Shown here: piece after piece, positions 51,351 through 60,938 of the stretch
Position numbering within the stretch: position 1 is the stretch's first letter
How the letters are laid out: each line of letters opens with the position of its first letter
Source: Leptobacterium flavescens
GTDB lineage: Bacteria; Bacteroidota; Bacteroidia; Flavobacteriales; Flavobacteriaceae
Assembly: GCF_010671605.1 (NCBI RefSeq)
Contig: NZ_JAABOO010000001.1
Location: 1,612,001 to 1,676,000 of the forward strand
DNA length: 64,000 nucleotides
Reading direction: 5' to 3'
Position numbers and translations under genes: made by a program
Notes under the pieces: generated by a model
The model's database searches: none
Seen by the model: the letters and a program-made list of their open reading frames with translations, nothing else
Told to the model about the DNA's origin: nothing

Positions 51351-53888
51351 TTAGGGTTTAAGGGAGTTATTACTGTTTAAATATTCTTCAAGGTTTTTGT
51401 GGATTTGAACGATCCTATAGTTGGGCGACAAAATTACAAAATTCTCATTATCAATTTTATAGTCTTTATTTATTTTTAACAACTCGGCAAAACCAAGAGC
51501 TCTGTCTTTGGTTAACAGCCCGTGAACAACCACGAATAATTGCTCTTTGTTGTAGACATCCTTCGATAGTGAAAGCTCATCATATCTGAGGTCTGTCAAT
51601 GCTTTATCGACCGTTTTATACAGCTTGTTTATCGAAGCTGTATCTTTCTTCCGGAAAGGGAATACCAATTTCCATTTTTCTCTCGACAGAGAGTCTCTAA
51701 AAACTTTAGGCTCCAGTTTTTTAACCGACTGATCCAGGATGCGCTGTGCTTCCTTCCCGGCAACATCATTCGGATAATTAAGCGCTACATAGTTCAAGGC
51801 TTCCTTAAAGGCTTTTAATCCTTCCAGCCTTCCCAGTGCATTGGCTTTAAGCAATTCGAACCTGCTGGCTATTTCTTCTCCGTTAAAAGCTTTTATATAC
51901 TCTTCAGAGCTCTCTATTACCTCTTCGTATCCCTGCTGTTCGAACGTCTGATATAATTTAGTATACAGAGCGTCCGGGCTATCACTGTCTGCTTCCAGAA
52001 CAGCCTGTGGGTTTCTCAATATTTCGGCATAGCGGGATGCGGAATGATTGGAGATAATATCTTCCTTTACACTAAAGGCTTTCGTTTCATTTCCGGTAAG
52101 CTCATAGATCTTATACAGATTGTATTTTGAAGGAATAATAAGTTTCTCTTCCGGTTGTTGCTTTAAAACCGCTTCCAGTTTTTCTGCGGCTAAATCGTAA
52201 TCTTTAAACTTTTCCTTATAGATAAGTCCCAGTTGATAATTGGCAAAATCCCTTTCTTTTTTAATACTATCCAGTTGTACCGGATCCCTGGGTAACTGAT
52301 TCAGATAAGTATCTACACTATAGATGTCTTCGGTAACCACTCCCGGGATCTCTCCATACTGATTGGACTGAGGAACAGGTGTACTCAGGGTCTTATCTCC
52401 GAGTCTCCAGTTATCTTCCAGCTCGCGATTACCCCATACCTTTCTGAATTCGTTTTTACCGTATCCAACGGCTACCACATTGTAGAAATAGAATTTATCT
52501 CCGTCGGAACCACTTAGGTTAGCCTGGTTTCCGAAACCTCCGGCTATTCCAAGTTGTTTTTTCTGTTCCTTTAATTCTTCTTCCGCAGCTTCCTTAGCCT
52601 TGATATCATCAATCACTTTCTGGTAATAGGCCGTTTGCTCTGCTTCGGAAAGAGAAGTTACATACAGGACACTGTCATTTCTGTGAACAACATCCTCGTA
52701 TTTGATCACGTCTTCCAGGTTGTCTCTTTTTCTTTTTATACTTCTGTATCTTCTGCTGTCTTTCGTCAGGTTGGTCAGTGTGCTGTCGTAATAGGCACCG
52801 GCCTCTTTGTAATTGGCCGCATTGAAGTTTATCTCTGCAACATCTTCGTAGTTCAATGATCTCAGGGTGCGGTCTTTCGATACTTTTCTGAGAGACTTGT
52901 TAAAGTAGTCTACAGCCAGATCTATAGAATCGCCTTCCAGGTGAAAAAGCGCCAGCTGACGGTATATCTTATCCAGGAACGGTCTGTTCTCCCTGTTCTC
53001 TTCTAAGTCTAACAGAGTTTCATAGAGCAGTTCCTTGTCGCCGATCTCCGGATCGAAATTCTTTATCTGTTCTATATACGCATTTATCATATAAACACGC
53101 GGGGATTTCCTGTTGAGGTCGATAATCTTATTAAAAGCAATATTGGCACTATCCTTATAACCCAGGTCGTTATACAACTGACCTATAATGTAGTAGTAGC
53201 GTCCTCTTTCTTCATTGTTTCTGGTATATGCGGATGCGATCTTCAACTGAGTTATAGCACTGTCTTTATGCTGAAGGTTTATATAAGCCTGCCCCATCAT
53301 AGCGGTAGCATCGGCATAGGTCTGATCGCTTAATTTTTCCTGTCTTAAAAGTCTCTTGAGGTTTTTCAGTGCGAGTTCTTCGTTTTCCAGGCGGATATTC
53401 ACCTTTTCTCTCCACACTTTGGCTTCGCCTATCTTATCGCTGTCCGGATATTTGTAGAGAACATAATTAAAAGCTTCAAGAGCCGGAACAAAACGCTGAT
53501 CGAAGTAGCGCGCTTTTCCCAGAAGCAGGAAAGCTTCATCAGTTTGAGGGTTTCTTTCCCTTCCCTGAATATTCATTGCATGTTTCTGAATGGCCTTGGC
53601 GGCTTTCTCCTCCGCTCTTTCAAAATTCGGATTCTGAGCTTCTCCGGGAACGATGATCTGCTCCTTGATCTTGAGACGCTCTACCGGGAGGGTTTCCCAA
53701 TAATTATCTTCATAGGTTGCATCCAGTTCCTTCTTTCCTTCTTCAAAAGCAACACTTCCGTTATATAATACATTGTATTTGGTGTTCAGAGCATGCCAGT
53801 TCCTGTTAACGAAGGCATCTTTTTTGGTAGAACAGCCAAGAATAAAAACAGATAAGCAACCAAAAAATATGTAGTTAAACTTTTTCAA
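51351..53888 (-). CDS. porW: Type IX secretion system lipoprotein PorW/SprE
   Basis: The 845-residue lipoprotein has a signal with the lipobox VFILGC (Cys19) and many TPR motifs (for example EAFLLLGKARYFDQRFVPALEAFNYVL, YYYIIGQLYNDLGYKDSANIAFNKII). It matches SprE/PorW, which links the T9SS core ring to the outer-membrane translocon; the N-terminal STKKDAFVNRNWHALNTKYNVLYNG is characteristic. Its presence with gldH supports a gliding, T9SS-bearing cell. Confidence 0.88.
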   Translation of the reverse strand: MKKFNYIFFGCLSVFILGCSTKKDAFVNRNWHALNTKYNVLYNGSVAFEEGKKELDATYEDNYWETLPVERLKIKEQIIVPGEAQNPNFERAEEKAAKAIQKHAMNIQGRERNPQTDEAFLLLGKARYFDQRFVPALEAFNYVLYKYPDSDKIGEAKVWREKVNIRLENEELALKNLKRLLRQEKLSDQTYADATAMMGQAYINLQHKDSAITQLKIASAYTRNNEERGRYYYIIGQLYNDLGYKDSANIAFNKIIDLNRKSPRVYMINAYIEQIKNFDPEIGDKELLYETLLDLEENRENRPFLDKIYRQLALFHLEGDSIDLAVDYFNKSLRKVSKDRTLRSLNYEDVAEINFNAANYKEAGAYYDSTLTNLTKDSRRYRSIKRKRDNLEDVIKYEDVVHRNDSVLYVTSLSEAEQTAYYQKVIDDIKAKEAAEEELKEQKKQLGIAGGFGNQANLSGSDGDKFYFYNVVAVGYGKNEFRKVWGNRELEDNWRLGDKTLSTPVPQSNQYGEIPGVVTEDIYSVDTYLNQLPRDPVQLDSIKKERDFANYQLGLIYKEKFKDYDLAAEKLEAVLKQQPEEKLIIPSKYNLYKIYELTGNETKAFSVKEDIISNHSASRYAEILRNPQAVLEADSDSPDALYTKLYQTFEQQGYEEVIESSEEYIKAFNGEEIASRFELLKANALGRLEGLKAFKEALNYVALNYPNDVAGKEAQRILDQSVKKLEPKVFRDSLSREKWKLVFPFRKKDTASINKLYKTVDKALTDLRYDELSLSKDVYNKEQLFVVVHGLLTKDRALGFAELLKINKDYKIDNENFVILSPNYRIVQIHKNLEEYLNSNNSLKP

Positions 53889-53978
53889 AAGATTGGGTTT
53901 GTATGTTCTACAACTTAAAACTTTATACTTTAGTATATAAAGTGGTAAAAATACATTTCTTTTTGAGTAAAACTAAAA

Positions 53979-54000
53979 AAAGCCCGAAAAAACGGGCTTT
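53979..54000 (-). terminator. Terminator of the PadR-ABC operon
   Basis: Arms AAAGCCCG and CGGGCTTT around AAAAAA with a T run on the minus strand, 20 bases after the ABC ATPase stop codon. Confidence 0.9.
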
Positions 54001-54019
54001 AAAAACATGGTTTGTTTAA

Positions 54020-54715
54020 TTATCCGGCGAAAAAGGTTTCCAGTTCCTGTAAGGTTTCCTGGGATGTCCGAATATCTCTTACTATTTCCCCTTTATTCAG
54101 TACCACAATACGCTCACAAACTTCGGTAACATGACTCAGGTCGTGACTGGATACCAGAACGGTAACGTCCTTATCTCTGGCCAGTTCCTTGATGATCTGT
54201 TTTAGCCTGATTTGCGTGGTAGGATCTAAATTGGCAAAGGGTTCATCCAGAATAATAAGCTCGGGGTCTCCGATAAAGGAAGCTACGATCCCTGCTTTTT
54301 TCTGGTTTCCTTTAGAAAGGTCTCTTAAGTATTTTTTCTGCCCCAGGATCTCTCCGTGAAAGAAGTCCTCGAACTTAGATAAAAGTGCATCCACATCGGC
54401 TTTGTTCCTTCCGCGAAGCTCTCCGATAAAATAGAAGTACTCTTCGGGAGTGAGATATCCGATCAGGAAGCTCTCATCAATAAAGGCAGAAGTATGCGGT
54501 TTCCAATCCTCGCTCTCATTTACTACAATCTCGTTGTTCTTTATATTCCCCGTAGTAGGACGAATAAGGTCTAGTAAAAGGCTGAAGAACGTGGTCTTTC
54601 CTGCTCCGTTATTCCCGACAAGCCCAAAGCTTTCTCCCTTTGGGATATCTAATTCTGCTATATCTAAAACTTTATTACTTCCGTATTTTTTTGAAAGATT
54701 ATTTACTGCGATCAT
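54020..54715 (-). CDS. ABC transporter ATP-binding protein
   Basis: The 231-residue ATPase has Walker A GNNGAGKT (residues 34-41), signature LSKGNQKK (about 137-144), Walker B ELIILDEPFANLDP and the switch His in VSSHDLSHV. The LSKGN form is typical of ABC-2 exporters. It pairs with the DUF5687 membrane protein four bases upstream. Confidence 0.93.
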   Translation of the reverse strand: MIAVNNLSKKYGSNKVLDIAELDIPKGESFGLVGNNGAGKTTFFSLLLDLIRPTTGNIKNNEIVVNESEDWKPHTSAFIDESFLIGYLTPEEYFYFIGELRGRNKADVDALLSKFEDFFHGEILGQKKYLRDLSKGNQKKAGIVASFIGDPELIILDEPFANLDPTTQIRLKQIIKELARDKDVTVLVSSHDLSHVTEVCERIVVLNKGEIVRDIRTSQETLQELETFFAG

Positions 54716-54719
54716 TTTC

Positions 54720-56192
54720 TTAATTTTTTTGTTTGTAGGCGGCTATGGTTTTATATTTTTCCTGTTTGTAGATGCTTTCTATTTTGTTGAATACGATATT
54801 CTTGAATGCAAACCCTAGTACTCCTGTCAAGGCTACAAGGATAAATCCTGCAGTACTGTTTATCGTATAATGCCCTATAGCATAAACTACCAATGGTAAG
54901 CCCAGTTTTGGCAGGGTAAGGATAAGCGTTTTTACATTAAACGCCTGACTGTCCCCAAAAGCTTTTTTATTGGTCGTCAGATCGATAGGGGTTTTAATAT
55001 AGGCTCCTCCCCACAACACCAGGTAAGAGTTCACTCCTATATTGTATATGGCTCCCACCAAAATAGCTACATATGCTTCCCATCCGAAGTAAATGTAAAA
55101 GCTTGAAATTATCGTACTGGCAATGGTTGCCATGATTATAAGATACCATTTAGAGTCCAGGTATTCCTTGTACCTGATATTCTGACTCATCATAAGCGGG
55201 TAATAGGCGCTATCCCAGCTGGGCACAAACTGCCCGAATGTAAAGAGGAATCCTCCGGAGACAAAGATCCCTGCAAAGACCTTCCATACCGGTGCATCAT
55301 AAGCTTCGATAGAATCGGTAAAAAACAACAGTCCGTAAAAGAGGAACAATACACTCATAATTACCGTGGTTCTGGAACGCTTATTTCTTTTAATGAGTTT
55401 AATGTCGTTCTTAAGGAAAACAGCCAGGTTCCCGAATCTGTTCAGCCAGTCAAGATCTTCCGTTTTGGCTTCTGATTGCTTGGTAGACAGGCCTGCATCC
55501 AGGTAGAGATGTTTTTTAAAGTAGTTAAAGGATATAAAATACAAGGCTATCAGAAATACCCATGGCAGAACAGCAAATACAGGTTGTTCGTACATCAGGT
55601 TGAAAAAGGGTGCCGTATAATCGGTTACATCAAAGTATCCGTAGTACTGTAACCCTCCCAGAATAACCAGTATCCCGACAATACTGTAAAATAGTACATC
55701 TCTGTTATTGACAAGGATATTAATAAAGTTATTGGCATAAATAAGTGCAAAAATGGCCAGATGCCAGCTAACAACATTCAAGACCGGAAAGCCTTCTATC
55801 ACTAATACCACAGAAAAGGGTAAAAAGAAAAAGGCGTGAATAATATTAAAAAAGGAAAGTACGGTTTTACCCAGCGTAAAATTTACAATGTTCCCTTTTT
55901 TAAACGGCAAATACAATAAAGGTTTGATATTTACCACCGGCATTTTTTGCATAAAATACCTGATCACCAGATCGAATACAACCCAGTAGATAAGGAATCG
56001 GTTAATAAGATCGAAAGGTTTTACCTTTAAACTATCTTCGATAAGATAATAAGATCCTGCTCCCAGGGCCACGAAAACGAGAATAAAATACAATGCCCCG
56101 AAAGCCATCAGAATTTTAAGCGCTACATTGGTCTGGAAAGAAGCGGACCTGAAAAAAGATTTCCACTGAAGTGAAATAAAGTGCTTTAACAT
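54720..56192 (-). CDS. DUF5687 membrane protein, probable ABC permease
   Basis: The 490-residue protein has about 12-13 membrane segments and begins MLKHFISLQWKSFFRSASFQ, matching DUF5687, a family of Bacteroidota ABC-2-like permeases. It lies four bases before the ATPase gene. Together they should form an exporter of unknown substrate, controlled by the PadR regulator at the head of the operon. Confidence 0.88.
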   Translation of the reverse strand: MLKHFISLQWKSFFRSASFQTNVALKILMAFGALYFILVFVALGAGSYYLIEDSLKVKPFDLINRFLIYWVVFDLVIRYFMQKMPVVNIKPLLYLPFKKGNIVNFTLGKTVLSFFNIIHAFFFLPFSVVLVIEGFPVLNVVSWHLAIFALIYANNFINILVNNRDVLFYSIVGILVILGGLQYYGYFDVTDYTAPFFNLMYEQPVFAVLPWVFLIALYFISFNYFKKHLYLDAGLSTKQSEAKTEDLDWLNRFGNLAVFLKNDIKLIKRNKRSRTTVIMSVLFLFYGLLFFTDSIEAYDAPVWKVFAGIFVSGGFLFTFGQFVPSWDSAYYPLMMSQNIRYKEYLDSKWYLIIMATIASTIISSFYIYFGWEAYVAILVGAIYNIGVNSYLVLWGGAYIKTPIDLTTNKKAFGDSQAFNVKTLILTLPKLGLPLVVYAIGHYTINSTAGFILVALTGVLGFAFKNIVFNKIESIYKQEKYKTIAAYKQKN

Positions 56193-56243
56193 AGTTAGTA
56201 GTAGTTGATTTTCGAAAGATTAGTATGCAGATGTTATTTTTTG

Positions 56244-56954
56244 TTACATCATCTTACTCAATTTGTATTCAGGATAGGTTTCCATCAGCAGTTCTTCTGC
56301 CCTTTTGGGAATATGCAGAAAAATAATATACGCCAGTAATAAGAGAATTACCAGGGTAAAAGATGCAAGTCCCAGGCTCCAGCTGTTTGCAAAAAGCGCC
56401 GTATTATCATTTGCTAAAAAGTGAAAGATCTGTACCGGAAGGATTGAATAGGACACAAAGCCCCCCGTATTAAAAATGATCTCTTCCAGCATCCATTTTT
56501 TTCTTTTGCCGCCACCTTGTCTCTTAAATTTCCTGTAATTGTAGAAAAAACCGCCCAGGGTCAGGGCTACGATCAGAATAGCGGTTATTTCGAAGAAAAG
56601 CTCCCCATAATCGGAACTCAGGAGTTGATAAAACAATACGAACAAGAGTACCGTAAGGAACAATTTGAAAGGAATAAACCACTCCCTGACAAATTTCCAG
56701 ATAATACCCCAGTATCTTTTGTTCATTGCCTTCTGTCTTTTTCCAATAACATCGGCAAAACCAAAAACCCCGAACTTTTTAAACTCTGCCTGAAGGGCTT
56801 TTTCAAAAGGAAGTTCCGGATCGGTTTCCCATTGTGCCTGTATTCCGCTTGCCAAATGGTCTACCAATTCCAATTGCAGGTCGTAATATTCTACAAAGTG
56901 TTTTCTGGTAAAAGCAAAAAGATGCTCTATCTGTTCCGGTTTTAATTCTTTCAT
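56244..56954 (-). CDS. Membrane protein with HAAS/DUF1700-like N-terminus
   Basis: The 236-residue protein has a helical N-terminal segment (LKPEQIEHLFAFTRKHFVEYYDLQLELVDHLASGIQ) like the HAAS region found beside PadR regulators, followed by four membrane segments (about 95-230). It is located between the PadR gene and the ABC genes. In other bacteria HAAS proteins antagonise or sense for PadR-type regulators; that is inferred here from order. Confidence 0.6.
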   Translation of the reverse strand: MKELKPEQIEHLFAFTRKHFVEYYDLQLELVDHLASGIQAQWETDPELPFEKALQAEFKKFGVFGFADVIGKRQKAMNKRYWGIIWKFVREWFIPFKLFLTVLLFVLFYQLLSSDYGELFFEITAILIVALTLGGFFYNYRKFKRQGGGKRKKWMLEEIIFNTGGFVSYSILPVQIFHFLANDNTALFANSWSLGLASFTLVILLLLAYIIFLHIPKRAEELLMETYPEYKLSKMM

Positions 56955-57029
56955 ATTAAATGGTTAAAGCTTTTCAGGCCGTCTTTGGTAAGTTCCATTC
57001 AGGCAAGTTTTGTTTAATGGTTTTTTAGA

Positions 57030-57368
57030 TTAATCGATACTCCAGTTCGGGTTTACCAGTTTTTGCATGCTTCGAATAAAGTCTTCGAGCTCTGCCAGGC
57101 GGTTCACCGTTTCCTTTTCACCACTCTCCGTAAGCTTATAGTACTTTCTCAGGCGGTTGTCCACCTTTGCCACCTCAACCTCCAGCAAACCTTCGGCTTC
57201 CAGTTTATGCAAAGCAGGATACAATGCCCCTTCGGTAATATTGAGGTCTCCTCCGGAAAGCGCCTTTACCTTCTGAGTAATCTCATAACCGTACATTTTT
57301 CCATTCTCATCCAGTAATTTGAGGATAATTGTATTCAGGCTGCCTTTATATAATTTCGAATTCCCCAT
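57030..57368 (-). CDS. PadR-family transcriptional repressor
   Basis: The 112-residue protein is a short PadR: the winged helix reads KGSLNTIILKLLDENGKMYGYEITQKVKALSGGDLNITEGALYPALHKLEAEGLLEVE (residues 8-65) with a short C-terminal dimerisation helix (EKETVNRLAELEDFIRSMQKLV). It heads the membrane-protein/ABC operon and probably represses it until a ligand, often a drug or membrane stressor, binds. Confidence 0.92.
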   Translation of the reverse strand: MGNSKLYKGSLNTIILKLLDENGKMYGYEITQKVKALSGGDLNITEGALYPALHKLEAEGLLEVEVAKVDNRLRKYYKLTESGEKETVNRLAELEDFIRSMQKLVNPNWSID

Positions 57369-57387
57369 AATTCATTTTTTCAGGATC

Positions 57388-57413
57388 TAAATATACATAA
57401 ATTTCTTATGCAT
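57388..57413 (-). promoter_or_regulatory. Candidate PadR promoter and operator
   Basis: On the minus strand TATATTTA (57388-57395) is a -7-like box. It overlaps an inverted repeat with arms ATACATAA (57393-57400) and TTATGCAT (57406-57413), five bases apart and complementary at seven of eight positions. PadR family members bind such palindromes, so autoregulation is likely. Confidence 0.45.
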
Positions 57414-57469
57414 AAAAATCTTAGGTATAAATTTTTCCCAATGACCATTAAAAAAGTATTCTCAATGAT

Positions 57470-57477
57470 TATTTTTG
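57470..57477 (+). promoter_or_regulatory. Candidate -7 box of the reductase gene
   Basis: TATTTTTG is a perfect match to TAnnTTTG, 15 bases before the ATG at 57493. No TTG is visible at -33. Confidence 0.35.
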
Positions 57478-57492
57478 GCAAAAATTTGCATT

Positions 57493-58545
57493 ATGCCACA
57501 ATTTCATTCACTGAAAGTTAAAAATACAACTCAAAATACACCCAGTTCTGTTACAGTTTCCTTTGATATTCCTCAGGAACTTAAAAACGAATTTGTTTTT
57601 CAGGCAGGGCAATATATTACCCTAAAAAAGACACTTAACGGATCTGAGTTAAGGAGAGCTTATTCTATTTGCAGTACCTCGGGAAGTGGAGAATTGCAGA
57701 TCGGGATCAAAAAAGTAACCGACGGGCGCTTTTCAAGCTATGCAAACGACGAATTAAAAGAAGGGGATACCCTGGAAGTGCATTCGCCGGAAGGTGCTTT
57801 TACCTTAAAGCCGAACCCTTCAGCCTCAAGGAATATTGCAGCATTTGCCGCCGGGAGCGGAATAACCCCCGTAATGAGCATCATGAAAACCCTTCTGGAG
57901 GAGGAGCCTAATAGCAATTTCGTATTGGTTTACGGAAACAAGAGTGTTTCGGAAACCATGTTCCACAACGAAATCGTTGCTTTAACCGAACAGTATCCGG
58001 ATCGATTGAATGTTTATTTTGTATACAGTCAGGAACAAAAGGAAAATTCTCTTTTCGGGAGAATTGAACGTTCTACGGTAAATTACATCACCAAAAACAA
58101 ACACAAAGATCAGGCCTTCGATACCTTTTATCTCTGTGGACCCGAAGAGATGATCCAGACAGTTTCCGAAAATCTTAAGGAAAACGGAATTGACGAGGAC
58201 CGCATTAAATTTGAGCTTTTTACCAGTTCGGCTGACGAACCGGCTCCTGCTGTTTCTACGGAGGGGGCTACCAGTATCAAGGTTATTGTAGATGACGAGG
58301 AGATTTCTTTTGAAATGAAGAAGTCAGACCGTATTCTGGATGCTGTACTGGCCGAGAAAATAGATGCTCCTTATTCCTGTCAGGGAGGGATTTGCAGTAG
58401 TTGTATCGCCAGGGTAACAGAAGGGAAGGCAGAAATGGTAAAAAATCAGATCCTTACCGACGGAGAAGTTGCCGAAGGGCTTATCCTGACCTGTCAGTCA
58501 CATGCAGTAACCGATTCTATTACGATAGATTACGACGACGTTTAG
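57493..58545 (+). CDS. Ferredoxin-NADPH-type reductase with C-terminal 2Fe-2S domain (PaaE-like)
   Basis: The open frame begins at a TTG at 57475, but the ATG at 57493 gives MPQFHSLKVKNTT and is preferred (350 residues). It has an FAD-binding barrel (RRAYSICSTSG), an NAD(P)H-binding domain (FAAGSGITPVMSIMKTLL, YLCGPEEMIQ) and a C-terminal plant-type ferredoxin domain with cysteines in YSCQGGICSSC and LTCQSH. This is the layout of PaaE and related oxygenase reductases. No oxygenase gene is adjacent; it overlaps the convergent GT9 gene by four bases. Confidence 0.9.
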   Translation: MPQFHSLKVKNTTQNTPSSVTVSFDIPQELKNEFVFQAGQYITLKKTLNGSELRRAYSICSTSGSGELQIGIKKVTDGRFSSYANDELKEGDTLEVHSPEGAFTLKPNPSASRNIAAFAAGSGITPVMSIMKTLLEEEPNSNFVLVYGNKSVSETMFHNEIVALTEQYPDRLNVYFVYSQEQKENSLFGRIERSTVNYITKNKHKDQAFDTFYLCGPEEMIQTVSENLKENGIDEDRIKFELFTSSADEPAPAVSTEGATSIKVIVDDEEISFEMKKSDRILDAVLAEKIDAPYSCQGGICSSCIARVTEGKAEMVKNQILTDGEVAEGLILTCQSHAVTDSITIDYDDV

Positions 58546-59579
58546 GCCAGCTCCTCAACTTTAGCAACCACAGCCTCCGGGTGTATCGTTCTCATAACAT
58601 CCTCATATCCTTTGGGGAAGCGATTTCCGTATACCGAAGTTGGTATTAGAGGGTATTTTTCACGATCGGACAGGAGGGCATTATTCTCGTTCTGCCCAAA
58701 AGGATAAAAACCTGCATGGGGATGGGTAACCCCCCAGAGTGTAACCGTTTTTACGCCGAACATAGCCGCCAGATGCGCATTTCCACTGTCCATGGAAACC
58801 ATAAGGTCCAGGTTGGATATGAGTTGGAGTTCTTCTTCAAATGAAAGTTTTCCAACTACACTTACCGCATTCCTGTATTCTGCTTCCATTTTATTTAGAA
58901 GTCTTTCCTCCCTGTCTCCTCCTCCAAACAGAATGATCTTATATTTTCCATTAAGATCCAGCGTATTTATTACTTCCTCCATAAGATCCAGGGGGTACAT
59001 TTTTCCTTCAAAAGCCGCAAAGGGAGCTATTCCGATCCATTTCCGGGTATCAGCTCCTATAATTTCATTGATCCTGGAATTGAGTTCTTTTTTGGAGCTT
59101 AATTGTGCATCCCTCAAATTCAGGGGAAAGCCCAGTTTCTTAAAAACATCTGCATAGCGCTCATGGGTGCTTTTAAGGGCTTTGAACTTTTTGTCTTTTT
59201 CTCTGGTCAGTGCTTTTTTTTCTGCACGCCCTTTGTCTATCTGTATGAACTTTACAGTATTTGACTTAAAGTATTGCTTTAATATATTGCTTCGCAAAAC
59301 ATTGTGCAGATCTGCTACGGCATCGAGCTTGAGTTCACGGAGTTCTTTAAACAATCGATAGAGTCCGAATACCCCGTTATGTCTTTCCTTAACATCTGCC
59401 TCAAAAAAATCGACATTGGGAATATCTTCAAAAAGCGGGCGGAAAAATGCCCTGGAGAGTACGGTTATTTTTATCTGAGGATATTGATGCGCAAAAGCTT
59501 TGAGTACGGGCACAGTCATTGCTATATCCCCCATAGCGGAAAGCCGGATAACAAGAATATGTTTTATGGTTTTAGGCAT
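58542..59579 (-). CDS. Glycosyltransferase family 9 (heptosyltransferase-like)
   Basis: The 345-residue protein has the GT9 pattern: KHILVIRLSAMGDIAMTVPVLKAFAHQYP, a central WIGIAPFAAFEGKMYPLDLMEEV, and NLDLMVSMDSGNAHLAAMFGVKTVTLWGVTHP. GT9 enzymes add heptose or similar sugars to the LPS core. It is followed on the same strand by no gene; it starts 19 bases after the DUF4254 gene, a usual Bacteroidota pair. Confidence 0.9.
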   Translation of the reverse strand: MPKTIKHILVIRLSAMGDIAMTVPVLKAFAHQYPQIKITVLSRAFFRPLFEDIPNVDFFEADVKERHNGVFGLYRLFKELRELKLDAVADLHNVLRSNILKQYFKSNTVKFIQIDKGRAEKKALTREKDKKFKALKSTHERYADVFKKLGFPLNLRDAQLSSKKELNSRINEIIGADTRKWIGIAPFAAFEGKMYPLDLMEEVINTLDLNGKYKIILFGGGDREERLLNKMEAEYRNAVSVVGKLSFEEELQLISNLDLMVSMDSGNAHLAAMFGVKTVTLWGVTHPHAGFYPFGQNENNALLSDREKYPLIPTSVYGNRFPKGYEDVMRTIHPEAVVAKVEELA

Positions 59580-59598
59580 GTAACCCTTGGATAATCCT

Positions 59599-60210
59599 TT
59601 ATTTCTGGGCGCGAAGTACCGGATTCAGCTCCTCATCATTGTACATCTTCATCTGCTTGTACACTTTCATGTATTTGTTTCCGGTTTCTATATCTGCTAA
59701 AAGCTGATCTATGGCGGTAGACAGATCTTTTCGCTGCTCCAGGAGTACATTCAGCTTATTCTGGCATGCTGTTCTATGCGCCTCGGAAGCATCTGTTCTA
59801 TCTACCTCTTCTTTCATATGATAGATCTTCAGGGCGAGAATTGATAAGCGATCAAGAGCCCATGCCGGACTCTCCGAATTTATGCTCGCAGCTTCCTTCA
59901 CCTCCACATTACTGTATTTGTCCAGAAAGTAACTGTCTATATACTCTACCGTATCTGTGCGGTCCTGGTTAGAGGCATCTATTTTTCTTTTCAGATCAAG
60001 AGCAGCCACCGGATCGATATCCGGGTCCCTGATAATATCCTCATAATGCCACTGAACCGTGTCTATCCAGTTTTTCCTGTAAAGAAGATGTTCTATCTTT
60101 TCTTTGGAATACGGGTTTTCAAAAGACTGATAAACATCGTCTTTTATATGGTATTTCTCGATACTTTCTTCAAAAATACTATAGGCAAGTTTGCTAAACA
60201 TCTGCTTCAT
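59599..60210 (-). CDS. DUF4254 protein
   Basis: The 203-residue cytoplasmic protein is mostly helical (IFEESIEKYHIKDDVYQSF, NWIDTVQWHYEDIIRDP, CQNKLNVLLEQRKDLSTAIDQLLADI). DUF4254 genes lie beside GT9 genes in Bacteroidota, so a role in LPS core synthesis is plausible, though unproved. Confidence 0.85.
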   Translation of the reverse strand: MKQMFSKLAYSIFEESIEKYHIKDDVYQSFENPYSKEKIEHLLYRKNWIDTVQWHYEDIIRDPDIDPVAALDLKRKIDASNQDRTDTVEYIDSYFLDKYSNVEVKEAASINSESPAWALDRLSILALKIYHMKEEVDRTDASEAHRTACQNKLNVLLEQRKDLSTAIDQLLADIETGNKYMKVYKQMKMYNDEELNPVLRAQK

Positions 60211-60222
60211 TTTTTCTGATTA

Positions 60223-60250
60223 CAAATATACTTTTAATTAATTACTTTTG
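60223..60250. promoter_or_regulatory. Face-to-face -7 boxes between DUF4254 and upp
   Basis: In the 71-base gap, TATATTTG lies on the minus strand (60223-60230) for DUF4254 and TACTTTTG on the plus strand (60243-60250) for upp; both are perfect TAnnTTTG boxes. Clear TTG boxes at the expected spacing were not found. Confidence 0.35.
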
Positions 60251-60281
60251 AACTAAGCAATCAATCATAACTTCCAATGGT

Positions 60282-60938
60282 ATGCATATTCATCATTTAG
60301 GAGAAAAAAATTCTGTTTTAAATCATTTTATAGCCGAAATACGCGATATCAATGTTCAGAAAGACAGGATGCGGTTCAGAAAAAACATGGAACGTATAGG
60401 TGAAATAATGTCGTATGAACTCAGTAAGACACTGAACTATGAATCGCGTAACGTCTCCACTCCCTTAGGAGAGAAAGCTTCTTCCTTTATTTCTAACGAC
60501 ATTGTTATCTGTTCTATTCTCAGGGCGGGCCTTTCTCTGCATCACGGCTTGCTGAACTATTTTGATGGATCGGACAATTGCTTTATCTCGGCTTACCGCC
60601 ATCACCATAGCGAAACTGAATTTGAGATCGTTGTTGAATATCTGGCGTCCCCTTCGCTGGAAGGGAAAACCGTTCTGCTGGCAGATCCGATGCTGGCTAC
60701 CGGACAATCTTTTCTGTCTGTTTATGATGCGCTGAAGCCCATGGGAAAACCAAAGGAAGTTCATCTTCTAAGTACCATTGCCGCTCCGGAAGGTATTGCC
60801 TACCTAGAGAAAAACCTTCCTAAAGACACCCATCTGTGGGTAGCCGCCATAGACGAACGCCTGAATAATAAAGGCTATATTATTCCGGGGCTTGGAGATG
60901 CAGGCGACCTGGCTTACGGAACAAAATTACAGAACTAA
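60282..60938 (+). CDS. upp: Uracil phosphoribosyltransferase
   Basis: The 218-residue salvage enzyme converts uracil and PRPP to UMP. The PRPP loop is LLADPMLATGQSF near residue 130, with a conserved ICSILRAGLSLHHGLLNYF and the uracil-binding GYIIPGLGDAGDLAYGT at the C-terminus. It converges on DUF6427 with a 12-base overlap. Confidence 0.95.
   Translation: MHIHHLGEKNSVLNHFIAEIRDINVQKDRMRFRKNMERIGEIMSYELSKTLNYESRNVSTPLGEKASSFISNDIVICSILRAGLSLHHGLLNYFDGSDNCFISAYRHHHSETEFEIVVEYLASPSLEGKTVLLADPMLATGQSFLSVYDALKPMGKPKEVHLLSTIAAPEGIAYLEKNLPKDTHLWVAAIDERLNNKGYIIPGLGDAGDLAYGTKLQN

Noticed and set aside
50773-53888. Missing atpD and atpC near the atp operon could mean a deletion
   Set aside because: Flavobacteriia commonly keep atpD and atpC at a separate locus, and the operon here has a clean promoter and terminator.
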